From: Amycolatopsis orientalis DSM 40040 = KCTC 9412
GTDB lineage: Bacteria > Actinomycetota > Actinomycetes > Mycobacteriales > Pseudonocardiaceae
Direction of reading: 5' to 3'
Length of the DNA: 64,000 nucleotides
NCBI RefSeq assembly: GCF_000478275.1
Contig: NZ_ASJB01000069.1
Location: 124,001 to 188,000, forward strand
Shown: piece by piece, positions 54,217 to 62,380 of the stretch
Layout: every line of letters begins with the position of its first letter
Position numbering within the stretch: position 1 is the first letter of the stretch
The notes under the pieces: generated by a model
The model's database searches: none
What the model was told of the DNA's origin: nothing
The model's input: the letters and a program-made list of their open reading frames with translations, nothing else
Position numbers and translations under genes: made by a program

Positions 54217-55869
54217 ATGCTGGACCGAGCAGTCATCGACGCCCTCTTCCCCGCCGACCTGCCCGAACCCGAGCACTGGGAACAGCGGTACCCGGCCCGC
54301 GACCTCCCCGAGGGCGCGCTGATCACCCGCTTCGGCCCTTCGCCGACCGGATTCGTCCACATCGGCGGCATCTACGTCGCCACCATCGACCAGGACGTCG
54401 CCCGCCGCAGCGGCGGCCGGTACCTCGTCCGGGTCGAGGACACCGACCGGTCCCGCGAGGTCGAGGGCGCCATCGACCAGTTCGAGCGCGGCTTCTCCTA
54501 CTTCGGCCTCGCCGCCGACGAGGACATCCACCGCGGCGGCGACTACGGCCCCTACCAGCAGTCCGAGCGCGAGCAGATCTACCTGACCTACGTCCGGCAC
54601 CTGCTCCGCCTCGGCCGCGCGTATCTCGACTTCGCCACCAAGGAAGAGCTGGCGGCGATCACCGCGCGGCAGCAGGCGACGAAGCTGCCGACCGGCTACT
54701 ACGGCTCGTGGGCCATCTGGCGGGACGCCGACCCCGCCGACGTCCAGGCCAAACTCGACGCCGGCGACCCGTACGTCGTGCGGTTCCGCGCCCCGGACGA
54801 CACCGGCGCCCGTGCCCGGTTCACTGACGCCATCCGCGGTCCGCTCGAAGCCGAGGCCAACCGCAACGACGTCGTCATCCTGAAGAGCTCCGACCAGAGC
54901 CCCCGGCTGCCGACCTACCACTTCGCACACGCCGTGGACGACCACCTCATGCGCGTCAACCTGGTCATCCGCGGCGACGAGTGGATCTCGTCGGTGCCGG
55001 TGCACCAGCAGCTGTTCGACGCGCTCGCCTTCGAGCCGATCACCTACGCGCACATCGCGCCGCTGATGAAGCAGGAGGGCGGCAGCAAGCGCAAGCTGTC
55101 CAAGCGCAAGGACCCCGAAGCGAGCGTCGACTTCTACATCGAGTCCGGCTACCCCGCCAAGGCCGTCCTGTACTACCTGCGCGGCCTCGCCAACGGCCGT
55201 CTCGCCGAAATGCCGCTCGACCAGGCGCTGGCCGAGCCGATCAACCTCGACGAATGCGGCGTCGCCGGACCGCTGGTCGACCTGGTCAAACTCGACGACA
55301 TCTCGGCCGACCACATCGCCACACTCTCCGGCGCCGAAATCCTCGATGAGGTCCGCGTCTGGGCGGAGCGGTTCGACCCCGAGCTGCGGACCGTGCTCGA
55401 CGCCGAGCCCGAGCTCGCGCTGCGGGCGCTCGCCGTCGAGCGCGACGGCGCCGAGAACCCGCGCAAGGACCTGAAGAAGTGGAGCGAGTTCCGCGCCGTC
55501 TACGGCTTCTTCTTCCCGCAGCTGCACGCCGCCGTCACCGGCCCCGACGACGAGCGGATCGCCGCGCTGGGCGTCGACCGCGAGGTCGTCCAGGCCGTCG
55601 CGCGCGACTTCGTCGGGAACTACCAGCAGCTCGACGACGGCCAGGAGTGGTTCCAGCAGATCCGCGAGGTGGCGGCGAAGCACGGCTTCGCGAAGAACGC
55701 CAAGGAGTTCAAGAAGAACCCCGAAGGCTTCCCCGGCTCCATTCGCGAGGCTTCGCAGATCATCCGGATCGCGATCACCGGTTCGACCCGGAGTCCGGAT
55801 CTGCACTCGATCACACAGGCGCTGGGCCGTGAGGAGACGCTGGGCCGGTTCTCCGGTCTCGTCGGCTAG
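54217..55869 (+). CDS. gltX: Glutamate-tRNA ligase, long form
   Basis: 550 aa. Class I synthetase with the HIGH-type motif GPSPTGFVHIGG (about residues 43-54), YLVRVEDTDRSREVEGAI, and the KMSKS-type motif RKLSKRKD. The ~40-residue N-terminal extension and total length exceed the usual ~490 aa of actinobacterial GluRS, so it belongs to a long-form clade and may be a second copy besides the housekeeping enzyme. Charging tRNA-Glu is expected. Extra GluRS genes occur in some clusters that use glutamyl-tRNA-dependent dehydratases, but none is seen here. Two 44-nt palindromes follow. Confidence 0.9.
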   Translation: MLDRAVIDALFPADLPEPEHWEQRYPARDLPEGALITRFGPSPTGFVHIGGIYVATIDQDVARRSGGRYLVRVEDTDRSREVEGAIDQFERGFSYFGLAADEDIHRGGDYGPYQQSEREQIYLTYVRHLLRLGRAYLDFATKEELAAITARQQATKLPTGYYGSWAIWRDADPADVQAKLDAGDPYVVRFRAPDDTGARARFTDAIRGPLEAEANRNDVVILKSSDQSPRLPTYHFAHAVDDHLMRVNLVIRGDEWISSVPVHQQLFDALAFEPITYAHIAPLMKQEGGSKRKLSKRKDPEASVDFYIESGYPAKAVLYYLRGLANGRLAEMPLDQALAEPINLDECGVAGPLVDLVKLDDISADHIATLSGAEILDEVRVWAERFDPELRTVLDAEPELALRALAVERDGAENPRKDLKKWSEFRAVYGFFFPQLHAAVTGPDDERIAALGVDREVVQAVARDFVGNYQQLDDGQEWFQQIREVAAKHGFAKNAKEFKKNPEGFPGSIREASQIIRIAITGSTRSPDLHSITQALGREETLGRFSGLVG

Positions 55870-55874
55870 GTGGG

Positions 55875-55918
55875 TCGTGAGTGGTAAGTGCCGTTAGAAC
55901 GACACTTACCACTCACGA
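55875..55918. repeat. 44-nt palindromic repeat, copy 4 (GTAAGTG variant)
   Basis: Arms begin TCGTGAGTGGTAAGTG, one mismatch, TAGA loop; 5 bp after the gltX stop. It differs from the TAATGA form only at the inner end of the stem, with the change made on both arms. Confidence 0.9.
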
Positions 55919-55949
55919 CCACCTCGGCCCACGCAGCCGGTACAGGACC

Positions 55950-55993
55950 TCGTGAGTGGTAATGAGGGTTAGAACCGTCATTACCACTCACGA
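55950..55993. repeat. 44-nt palindromic repeat, copy 5
   Basis: Arms begin TCGTGAGTGGTAATGA, one mismatch, TAGA loop. It is in tandem with copy 4 (31 bp apart) between gltX and the convergent heme-oxygenase-like gene, whose stop codon lies inside this copy. Confidence 0.9.
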
Positions 55994-56701
55994 GCCGAGT
56001 GTGAACTGGTCGTAGAAGGCCGACTTGATCGCGACGACGGCCTGCTCGGTGTCGCGGAACCGCTGCCGGGCCTCGTGCGAGTCGATCAGCTGCACGAGCC
56101 GCAGCCCCAGCTGATCGGAATGCGTGAGCGAAAGCGGCGAGACGGCCGCGAGCGGGCGGGACTTCGCGTCGTGCACGTGGTGCGGGTAGTAGAAGACGGA
56201 CTTGTCGCCGAGCATCGGGCCGATCCGGCGCCACAGCTCGCCGTACTCGACCGAAACCAGGACCTCGCCCCAGAATCGCAGGATCGTCAGTAGCTCCACG
56301 TCCGCGTGCTTCGACTCCCCCGCGGTCGCGATCAGCTCCATGGTGGTGTCGATACAGGCCGACGTGGCGAGGGTCTTCCGGGACCGCACCAGCGCCTCGC
56401 GGGGGACGCCGAGGGCGAGGATGTCGGCCTTCATGTCCTCGTGGTGCGAGGGCGTACTGCCCGGTGACGTGTTCCCCGGGTACTCCTCGCGGATGATCAT
56501 GCGGGCGATCCGGATGGACTGCTCGTCGGTGAGCAGGTCGATCGCCAGGTCGTAGGCCATGGTGGAGGCCAGCGACAGGAAGCGCCGCTGCAACAGAACG
56601 GTTTGCAGGTCCTCCAGCGGCAGGTCCGCGACACCCCGCAGCACCGGATGGTTCCGGAATCGCTCGATCAAGCCGTCTTCGAACTCGTCCAGTTCTCGCA
56701 T
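55988..56701 (-). CDS. Heme-oxygenase/TenA-like helical protein (possible diiron oxidase)
   Basis: 237 aa from the ATG at 56701 (GAGGGG 7 nt upstream; a GTG one codon earlier is also possible). It is all-helical with clustered possible metal ligands: MIIREEYPG, STPSHHEDMKAD, VSVEYGELW, YYPHHVHDAK and HSDQLGLR. This pattern suggests the heme-oxygenase-like superfamily that includes TenA and diiron oxidases such as UndA. The reaction is unknown. It lies 15 bp after the small membrane protein gene. The stop TGA is contributed by a palindromic repeat. Confidence 0.55.
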   Translation of the reverse strand: MRELDEFEDGLIERFRNHPVLRGVADLPLEDLQTVLLQRRFLSLASTMAYDLAIDLLTDEQSIRIARMIIREEYPGNTSPGSTPSHHEDMKADILALGVPREALVRSRKTLATSACIDTTMELIATAGESKHADVELLTILRFWGEVLVSVEYGELWRRIGPMLGDKSVFYYPHHVHDAKSRPLAAVSPLSLTHSDQLGLRLVQLIDSHEARQRFRDTEQAVVAIKSAFYDQFTLGS

Positions 56702-56716
56702 CACTGCACCCCTCGC

Positions 56717-57019
56717 TCAGAAACTCGCCAGCCGGCCGTGCAGCTCCAGGTTCGGGATCCAGGTGTTCAGGATCGTCACCTGTTTGGCCTTCGCCACCCG
56801 CGCGGCGAACGCGTCGCCCGGAAACCGTTTGTGCACCTCGACCACACCGCTGACCATGATCAGGGTCGAGGTGGTGACACCCTTCGGCGCGACCTTGTCC
56901 AGCCAGCCGAGCTGTTCCGCGATACCGACCGCGAAGCCGACCACCGCGAAACCGCCGAGACCGAGCAATTCACGCCGCCATGTTCCCACGATCGGGGAAT
57001 TCGCTGTGATCGGGGTCAC
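56717..57019 (-). CDS. Small single-pass membrane protein
   Basis: 100 aa from a GTG without a strong site. One membrane helix (LLGLGGFAVVGFAVGIAEQL, about residues 18-37) is followed by a short soluble part with KQVTILNTWIPNLELHGRL at the end. The abrupt end after that beta-strand-like motif suggests either a complete small protein or the N-terminus of a once longer one. It is cotranscribed with the heme-oxygenase-like gene (gap 15 bp). Confidence 0.5.
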   Translation of the reverse strand: MTPITANSPIVGTWRRELLGLGGFAVVGFAVGIAEQLGWLDKVAPKGVTTSTLIMVSGVVEVHKRFPGDAFAARVAKAKQVTILNTWIPNLELHGRLASF

Positions 57020-57199
57020 CGGCTCGGCGTGCCGTCGACCACCCCACGAAATTCACGAAAAAGCTCGAATTCCAGGCGGGAATCCGCAGCTCGCCAGGGG
57101 TGTCGAGCACCCTTGCCCGGCACTCGGTGGCGACGAGGTGAAACGCGCGAGCGCCGAGAAACGACTTACCCCGTACGCAAGTACGGAAAGTTGTGGTCC

Positions 57200-57424
57200 A
57201 TGAGCGCTGATCGCGTTGTCCAGCTGCGCTGGGAGTCCCGGCAGGTGGCCACCGACGTCGGTACGGCGCTGTCCTACGCCGGGATCTCCGTGATCCGCCG
57301 ACGGCACGGCGAGATCGTCGACCGGGTTTGGGTGCCGGTCGGGGAAGAACCGACCTTCGCCGACGACGAAGCCCTGATCGCGGCACTGCACGACGCCTGG
57401 CGCTGGAGCAGGCCCGCGGCGTAG
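57200..57424 (+). CDS. Small hypothetical protein (74 aa)
   Basis: 74 aa from the ATG at 57200 with GGAAAG 9 nt upstream; codons have the high third-position GC expected here. It is soluble, basic then acidic (RWESRQVATDVGTALSYAG; EEPTFADDEALIAALHDAW). Family not recognised. The stop codon lies within the hairpin that follows. Confidence 0.55.
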   Translation: MSADRVVQLRWESRQVATDVGTALSYAGISVIRRRHGEIVDRVWVPVGEEPTFADDEALIAALHDAWRWSRPAA

Positions 57425-57447
57425 ACCGTCCACTTCGGACGGTCTAC
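57421..57447. terminator. Hairpin GTAGACCGTCC/GGACGGTCTAC
   Basis: 11-bp perfect stem with ACTTC loop, beginning at the stop codon of the 74-aa gene and 8 bp before the convergent stop at 57455. A bidirectional terminator is the simplest reading. Confidence 0.85.
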
Positions 57448-57454
57448 GGAACGC

Positions 57455-57688
57455 TCACTCGTCACCCGACCTGTACCGCCGCTGGAGTTCTTCCTCCTGC
57501 TCGCGCGGCGACTTGGCGACCCAGCGGCCGTGGACCAGGTCGTTCTCCGTGTAGTCCGCGCGCCGCGAGACCCAGCTCGGCAGCATGAGCTTGCGAGTAC
57601 CGCCTCGCCCCCGATCCCGCAGATCGGTGACCACGGCGATGCCGATCACCAGGACGAGTACCCCGAGCGCTATCCAGATCCCGACCAT
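57455..57688 (-). CDS. Small single-pass membrane protein (77 aa)
   Basis: 77 aa with GGGGGAG upstream of the ATG. An N-terminal membrane helix (GIWIALGVLVLVIGIAVVTD) is followed by a charged cytoplasmic tail (KSPREQEEELQRRYRSGDE). Function unknown; it resembles small conserved actinobacterial membrane proteins. Confidence 0.7.
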   Translation of the reverse strand: MVGIWIALGVLVLVIGIAVVTDLRDRGRGGTRKLMLPSWVSRRADYTENDLVHGRWVAKSPREQEEELQRRYRSGDE

Positions 57689-58028
57689 ATCCGCTCCCCC
57701 ACAGGATGAATCAGTTCCCCGAGAATAGCGTCGAACCGCGCGCAGACGGCGGCCTTTTCCGCGGCACCCGGCACGAGGCCTCGCGGACGGCCCAGGCCCA
57801 GGCCTTTGCGCTCCGGCGCAAAAGTGTCGTCCCCTCCGGCCCCTTCCGGCAGGCTTTGCCGGGTCACGAGGGGGAGAACATGAGGATTCAGCCGAGGAGC
57901 GCGGCGCCGAGCGGGGTCAAGCTGTGCAGGACCATCGCGCCGTCACGTGTACTGGCGATCAAGCCGTTGTCGCGTATGACGATCCCCGGTGTCCGCGACC
58001 TCTCGCGGGCACCGGGGATCGGGGGCGG
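57689..58028. other. Intergenic region with ArsR-like remnant
   Basis: The 340 bp contain no intact gene. The stretch 57888-57983 is a degraded regulator tail; the rest holds the promoter of the 77-aa membrane protein gene. Confidence 0.5.
57888..57983 (-). pseudogene. C-terminal remnant of an ArsR-type winged-helix regulator
   Basis: In-frame translation toward the TGA at 57888 gives IRDNGLIASTRDGAMVLHSL then TPLGAALLG, the recognition-helix end, wing and final helix typical of ArsR/MarR-like repressors. Upstream of 57983 the frame no longer looks like a DNA-binding domain and has no start. It is probably a decayed gene, by eye only. Confidence 0.4.
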
Positions 58029-58325
58029 TCAGCCCCGGGCGTTCGGGTCGAACACGCCGCCGGCCAGCCCGGTGGCGGCGTCGCCGAGCGCACCGGTGGA
58101 GTCGACGACGCCCTGACCGGCCGCGGTGGCCGAGTCGACGGCGTCCTGTCCCGCGGCGGTGGCGTTCTCGGCGAGGCCCTGACCGGTCTCGGTCAGTCCC
58201 TCGGCGGACTGGGTGACCTGGTCGGCGGCACCGGAAAGGTCGACGCCGGTCAGCTCGCTGACCTTGTCCCCCGCGCCGCCCAGCAGTTCGGCGGCCTTCT
58301 CCTTCAGCGAGTCGAACAGGCTCAT
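58029..58325 (-). CDS. Small Ala/Gly/Thr-rich repeat protein (98 aa)
   Basis: 98 aa from the ATG at 58325 with GAGGAG 8 nt upstream. It starts MSLFDSLKEKAAELLGGAGD and continues in amphipathic repeats rich in Ala, Gly and Thr (ENATAAGQDAVDSATAAGQG), predicted helical. It recalls small actinobacterial antitoxin-like or stress proteins (Rv0909 style), but no toxin gene is adjacent. Confidence 0.65.
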   Translation of the reverse strand: MSLFDSLKEKAAELLGGAGDKVSELTGVDLSGAADQVTQSAEGLTETGQGLAENATAAGQDAVDSATAAGQGVVDSTGALGDAATGLAGGVFDPNARG

Positions 58326-58437
58326 CAGGGGTACTCCTCGGATCGGTCGAGCACGGGGCGGCTGAAAGTCCACCGTACAGGACAAATCGGGCACCGTGCG
58401 TGACGACCCGCCTCAAGTCCCCTCGACGCGGACGCGT

Positions 58438-59070
58438 TCAGAGGCAGGGCGGCCGGTAGCGATCGATGGCGAGACCGCGGAAATCGAGCCTGTTCGGGGT
58501 TTTGCCGACGAAGACCAGGCCGCGCGCCTCGGTCAGCGCCGACGCGAACGAGTACGACGGTTCACCCAGTTCGGGCAGGGTGGTCCACGCGCTGGGCGCG
58601 AAGCTGAAGAACCTCTTCGTGAGCTTCCCGCCGGTCGACGGCACCTTCGTGAGCCACTTGTCGCCACCGCTCCAGTGCGAGGCCGGGCGCAGCTGAACGT
58701 AGAGGTCGTCCGTCGCGCTGTAGGTCATCCAGAAACCGGCGGACTTCGAAAGATCGGCCTGCGCCTCGAAGCGATTTCCCAGCCAGACGACGATCACATG
58801 CCACTCGGCGTTGAGGAAGTCCACCTTGGCCGCGTATCCGCCGCGTTCACGGACGAGCAGGCTGCCGGTCGCCGGAACCGTCGTCCCCTCACCGGACGCG
58901 AGCCACTGCTGCAATCGGTCGATCGACGGGGTCGCGCATTCGCAGCCATGCCGCGAGGGCCGGCCGCCGGACGCGTTCGCCGTCGCCCCGGCACCGACGA
59001 GCGAGATCAGGAACACCGATACGGCCACCGCGAGCGTCCTACCGAAAGGAACCCTGGATCCTCCGCGCAT
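58438..59070 (-). CDS. Secreted protein of unknown function
   Basis: 210 aa. A Sec signal peptide (LAVAVSVFLISLVGAGATANA) is quoted in part as VSVFLISLVGAGATANA. The mature part has beta-rich stretches (VDFLNAEWHVIVVWLGNRF; RRFFSFAP-like KRFFSFAPSAWTTLPELG) and Cys residues near the N-terminus (HGCECATP) and at the C-terminus (PPCL) that could pair. Function unknown. Confidence 0.7.
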   Translation of the reverse strand: MRGGSRVPFGRTLAVAVSVFLISLVGAGATANASGGRPSRHGCECATPSIDRLQQWLASGEGTTVPATGSLLVRERGGYAAKVDFLNAEWHVIVVWLGNRFEAQADLSKSAGFWMTYSATDDLYVQLRPASHWSGGDKWLTKVPSTGGKLTKRFFSFAPSAWTTLPELGEPSYSFASALTEARGLVFVGKTPNRLDFRGLAIDRYRPPCL

Positions 59071-59160
59071 TCCGGGAAGTTAGCACGGAAACCGCCGCAC
59101 AACGGGAAAGCCGGCCGGAGTGCCCCACTGAGCGGGAACAGTCCATTGTGGAGAGTGACC

Positions 59161-59796
59161 TCAGTCCGCGAGCATGTCGTCCAGTTCGGCGGCGAACAGC
59201 AGGGCGGGATCGAACCCCATTCCGGCGAAATGCCCGGCGAGTTCGAGCGACAGGACGCCGTGGATCCGCGTCCAGAACGTGATGGCGCGCCGGAGTACCG
59301 CCGACGGTGCCGGATGATCGCCTGCCCACTCGCGATGCTCTACGAGATGAACATCGAAGGGCGTCGGCCCGCCGCGTCCGGCGTGCGCCTCATGGACGTC
59401 GAGCAGCACCTTCATGATCTCGTTCGAGATCCCCGTCGTGTCACCGGGTGCGTGATAGCCGGGGATCGGCGTGCCGTACACGAGCAGGTAGCGCTGAGGA
59501 TCGGCCAGCGCCCATTCCCTTATGGCGTAAGCGACTTCGGCCATGCCGCCGTCCGCCGCCAGGACGGCGTCGGCGAGGCTGCGGTAGGCGTCGCGGACTA
59601 GGTCCGTGATCAGGTCATCGCGACTGGCGAAGTACCGGTAGAGCGCGGGACCACTCATTCCCACATGTTTGGCGATGGCGTTGAGGGACAGCGCGGAGAC
59701 GCCCGTCGTGGCCAACTGTTCCCACGCGTACCGCTTGATCTCCGCGCGCACCTGAGCCCGGTACCGCTCTCGCGAGGTCGTCCCGTCCGTGTCCAT
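59161..59796 (-). CDS. TetR/AcrR-family regulator (WHG-type C-domain)
   Basis: 211 aa. The N-terminal HTH has GVSALSLNAIAKHVGMSGPA then LYRYFASRDDLITDLV. The C-terminal domain includes AITFWTRIHGVLSLELAGHF, matching the WHG subfamily. Target unknown; the upstream gap (59797-59931) holds its promoter, with the AT-rich tract GCTATCACTTTTCCTATTGG. Confidence 0.9.
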   Translation of the reverse strand: MDTDGTTSRERYRAQVRAEIKRYAWEQLATTGVSALSLNAIAKHVGMSGPALYRYFASRDDLITDLVRDAYRSLADAVLAADGGMAEVAYAIREWALADPQRYLLVYGTPIPGYHAPGDTTGISNEIMKVLLDVHEAHAGRGGPTPFDVHLVEHREWAGDHPAPSAVLRRAITFWTRIHGVLSLELAGHFAGMGFDPALLFAAELDDMLAD

Positions 59797-59931
59797 CGGC
59801 CACTCCTTCCCGGTCTCGGCGCCCTGTTCAGTTAGAGGCTATCACTTTTCCTATTGGCACTCACTCGTTCTGAGCGACACCGTGACGCCCGCCCAGGCCG
59901 CCACCACCGGATCCCCTGCTGACCACATCCC

Positions 59932-59975
59932 TCGTGAGTGGTAATGACGGTTAGAACCGTCATTACCACTCACGA
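59932..59975. repeat. 44-nt palindromic repeat, copy 6 (perfect)
   Basis: Identical to copy 2: perfect 20-bp stem, TAGA loop. The ECF S-component gene ends inside it, taking TGA from its TCGTGA end. Confidence 0.92.
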
Positions 59976-60788
59976 GCTGGGCAGGAACTCCCGGCCGAAG
60001 GACGCTTTCCGCGACGCCCGTCGCAGCGTGGCGAGCACGGCGGGTCCCAGCACCAGGATCGCCACCGTGTTGGTGATCGCGCGTCCGGTGTCCCAGCCCG
60101 CCGTCGAGGTCAGCAGGGTGAACACGGCGAACCGGTGCAGGTTCTCCAGCACCGGTGCACCGGGCACGTAGGAGATGTGGCCATCGTGGTACGGCACTTC
60201 GGCGTCGGTGATGAACGGCCAGAACCACAGGTTCATCAGGAATCCGAACACGTACGCGACGAAGATCCCGTAGCCGACCAGCATCGCGATCTCGGCCTTG
60301 CCGGTGACGCGGCGCGGCAGCAGCCCCGCGCCCATCCCGATCCACGCCGAGCACATCATCTGGAACGGCAGCCACGGCCCGACTCCCGCGGTCAGCAACG
60401 CGGAAGCGAACAGCGAGGTACAGCCCAGCACGAACCCGAATCCCGGCCCGAGCACCCGCCCGGCCAGCACCAGGATGAAGAACACGGTCTCGATCCCCGC
60501 CGTCCCCGCACCCAGCGGACGCAACGCCGCGTTCACCGCCGAGAGGACGCCCAGCATCGCGAGGGCCTTGGAATCCATGCCCCCTTCGGACATCTCGGCC
60601 AGCACGATGACGATCAGGGCGGGGAGGAGGCCGATGAACACGAACGGCGCGTCCGGGCCGTGCTGCATCGACTGCGGTTCGACGCGGACCAGTAGCGGCC
60701 ACAGGAACATCATCAGCCCGGCGAGCGACGCGAGCGCGAGCACCAGCGCCGAGCGCGGGCCCAGCCGGACCGCGGGCGCGGTGGTCAC
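59970..60788 (-). CDS. ECF transporter S component
   Basis: 272 aa from the GTG at 60788, which overlaps the upstream ATPase stop (GTGA). About six to seven membrane helices; LVLALASLAGLMMFLWPLLV and ILVLAGRVLGPGFGFVLG resemble the CbrT/cobalamin-type S components of actinobacteria. The substrate-binding subunit for a vitamin or related nutrient; cobalamin-like is a guess. It is the last gene of the operon. Confidence 0.82.
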   Translation of the reverse strand: MTTAPAVRLGPRSALVLALASLAGLMMFLWPLLVRVEPQSMQHGPDAPFVFIGLLPALIVIVLAEMSEGGMDSKALAMLGVLSAVNAALRPLGAGTAGIETVFFILVLAGRVLGPGFGFVLGCTSLFASALLTAGVGPWLPFQMMCSAWIGMGAGLLPRRVTGKAEIAMLVGYGIFVAYVFGFLMNLWFWPFITDAEVPYHDGHISYVPGAPVLENLHRFAVFTLLTSTAGWDTGRAITNTVAILVLGPAVLATLRRASRKASFGREFLPSS

Positions 60789-62380
60789 CGGACCTCCTGC
60801 GGAAGCGCCGAGCGGACGTCGTCGACGGTGAGCCACGGTTCCCCGAGGATCTTGGCGACCTGCGTCGCGAACGCCGGCGAGCCGCCCAGCACCCGGTCGG
60901 TCGGGCCGTCGGAGACGATCTCCCCTTCCGCCATCACCACCACGCGCTGCGCGACCGTCGCGACGAACTCGACGTCGTGCGTGGCGACCACGACCGCTTT
61001 GCCTTCGGCCGTCAGTGCCGCGATCATCTGCGCCAGCGCGGCCTTCGCCGTATAGTCGAGGCCCCTGGTGGGTTCGTCCAGCAGCATGACCCGGGGCGCG
61101 GCCGACAACTGCACCGCGAGCACGAGCGCGAGCCTTTGTCCCTCCGAAAGGTCACGAGGATGCGACTCGGGATCGATGCCCGGGGCGAGCCTGTCGAGCA
61201 ATGCGCGGCAGAATCCCGTTTCCGCGCCCGACTCCGCGTCGGCGGCTTCGCATTCGGCAGCCACGGTCTGGAGATACAGCAGATCGCTCGCGGTCTGCGG
61301 CACCATGCCGACGAGCGCGCGGGCCGCGGCGCTGCTCAGCGTCTTCGGGTCCTTGCCCTCGACGGTGACCTTGCCACCCTGCCGGGGTCCGGAGCCCTGC
61401 ACCGCCCACAGCAGCGACGACTTGCCCGAGCCGTTGCGGCCCATCATCGCGAGTACTTCGCCCGCGCGCAGGGAGAGGTCGGCCTCCCGCACCGCGACCT
61501 TCGGCCCGTACCGCACCACGATCCCGGACGCGGTGAGCACCTCCTCGCCCTCGCTCGTGCTCCGGACCGGCGGGGCGCCCAGTGCCAGCGAGGAAGCGCG
61601 CCGCCGGGCGTCGCGCACGGTCATCGGCAGCGGGTCCCATGAGGCCAGCCGTCCTAATTGGACGATCGGCGGCGCGATGGGCATGTCCTTGAGCACCTCG
61701 GGCGGCGGGCCGTCCACCACTCCCCCGGTACCCGGAACATAGATCATCCGGTCCGCGAACGGGATCACGCGTTCCATCCGGTGTTCGGCCATCAGCACCG
61801 TCGTGCCGAGGTCCTCCACCAGCCTGGCCAGCGTCGCCAGCACCTCCTCAGCGGCGGTCGGATCCAGCGCGGACGTCGGTTCGTCCAGCACGAGCACCTT
61901 CGGATGCGTGGTGAGCACCGACCCGATCGCCACCCGCTGCTGCTGTCCGCCGGACAACGTCCGCAACGCGCGCCTGCGCAGTTCGGCGATGCCGAGGAGA
62001 TCCAGGGTCTCCTCGACGCGGCGGCGCATCACCTGCGGCTCGAGGCCGAGCTGTTCCATGCCGTACGCCAGTTCGTCCTCGACGGTGTCGGTGACGAAAC
62101 CCGCGAGCGGGTCCTGCCCGACGACGCCGACCAGATGCGCGAACTCGCGCGGTGGCCGCGACCGCGTGGTGACCCCGTCGACGGAGACCGTGCCTTCCAG
62201 ATGGCCGCCGGTGAAATGCGGGACGAGGCCGTTGATCGTGCCGAGCAGCGTCGACTTCCCCGCCCCCGTCTGGCCCGCGAACAGCACGAGTTCGCCCTCG
62301 CCGATGGACAGCGTCACGTCGGCCAGCACCGGCTCGGAGCGGTCGCGGTAGGTGAAGGTGACGTGGTTCAGTTCGATCAT
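60785..62380 (-). CDS. ecfA: ECF transporter fused ATPase (two ABC domains)
   Basis: 531 aa from the ATG at 62380, inside the EcfT stop (ATGA). Two nucleotide-binding domains: first Walker A GQTGAGKST, signature LSGGQQQRVAIGS, Walker B LVLDEPTSALDP; second Walker A GRNGSGKSS, signature LSEGQRLALVLA, Walker B LLDEPTRGLDY. This is the fused EcfA-EcfA' form. It energises uptake with EcfT and the S component. Confidence 0.93.
   Translation of the reverse strand: MIELNHVTFTYRDRSEPVLADVTLSIGEGELVLFAGQTGAGKSTLLGTINGLVPHFTGGHLEGTVSVDGVTTRSRPPREFAHLVGVVGQDPLAGFVTDTVEDELAYGMEQLGLEPQVMRRRVEETLDLLGIAELRRRALRTLSGGQQQRVAIGSVLTTHPKVLVLDEPTSALDPTAAEEVLATLARLVEDLGTTVLMAEHRMERVIPFADRMIYVPGTGGVVDGPPPEVLKDMPIAPPIVQLGRLASWDPLPMTVRDARRRASSLALGAPPVRSTSEGEEVLTASGIVVRYGPKVAVREADLSLRAGEVLAMMGRNGSGKSSLLWAVQGSGPRQGGKVTVEGKDPKTLSSAAARALVGMVPQTASDLLYLQTVAAECEAADAESGAETGFCRALLDRLAPGIDPESHPRDLSEGQRLALVLAVQLSAAPRVMLLDEPTRGLDYTAKAALAQMIAALTAEGKAVVVATHDVEFVATVAQRVVVMAEGEIVSDGPTDRVLGGSPAFATQVAKILGEPWLTVDDVRSALPQEVR

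Noticed and set aside
53000..57000. Complete RiPP cluster around the 58-aa peptide
   Set aside because: No lanthipeptide dehydratase/cyclase, radical SAM enzyme, RRE domain or peptide exporter is present, so only the precursor-like peptide is claimed.
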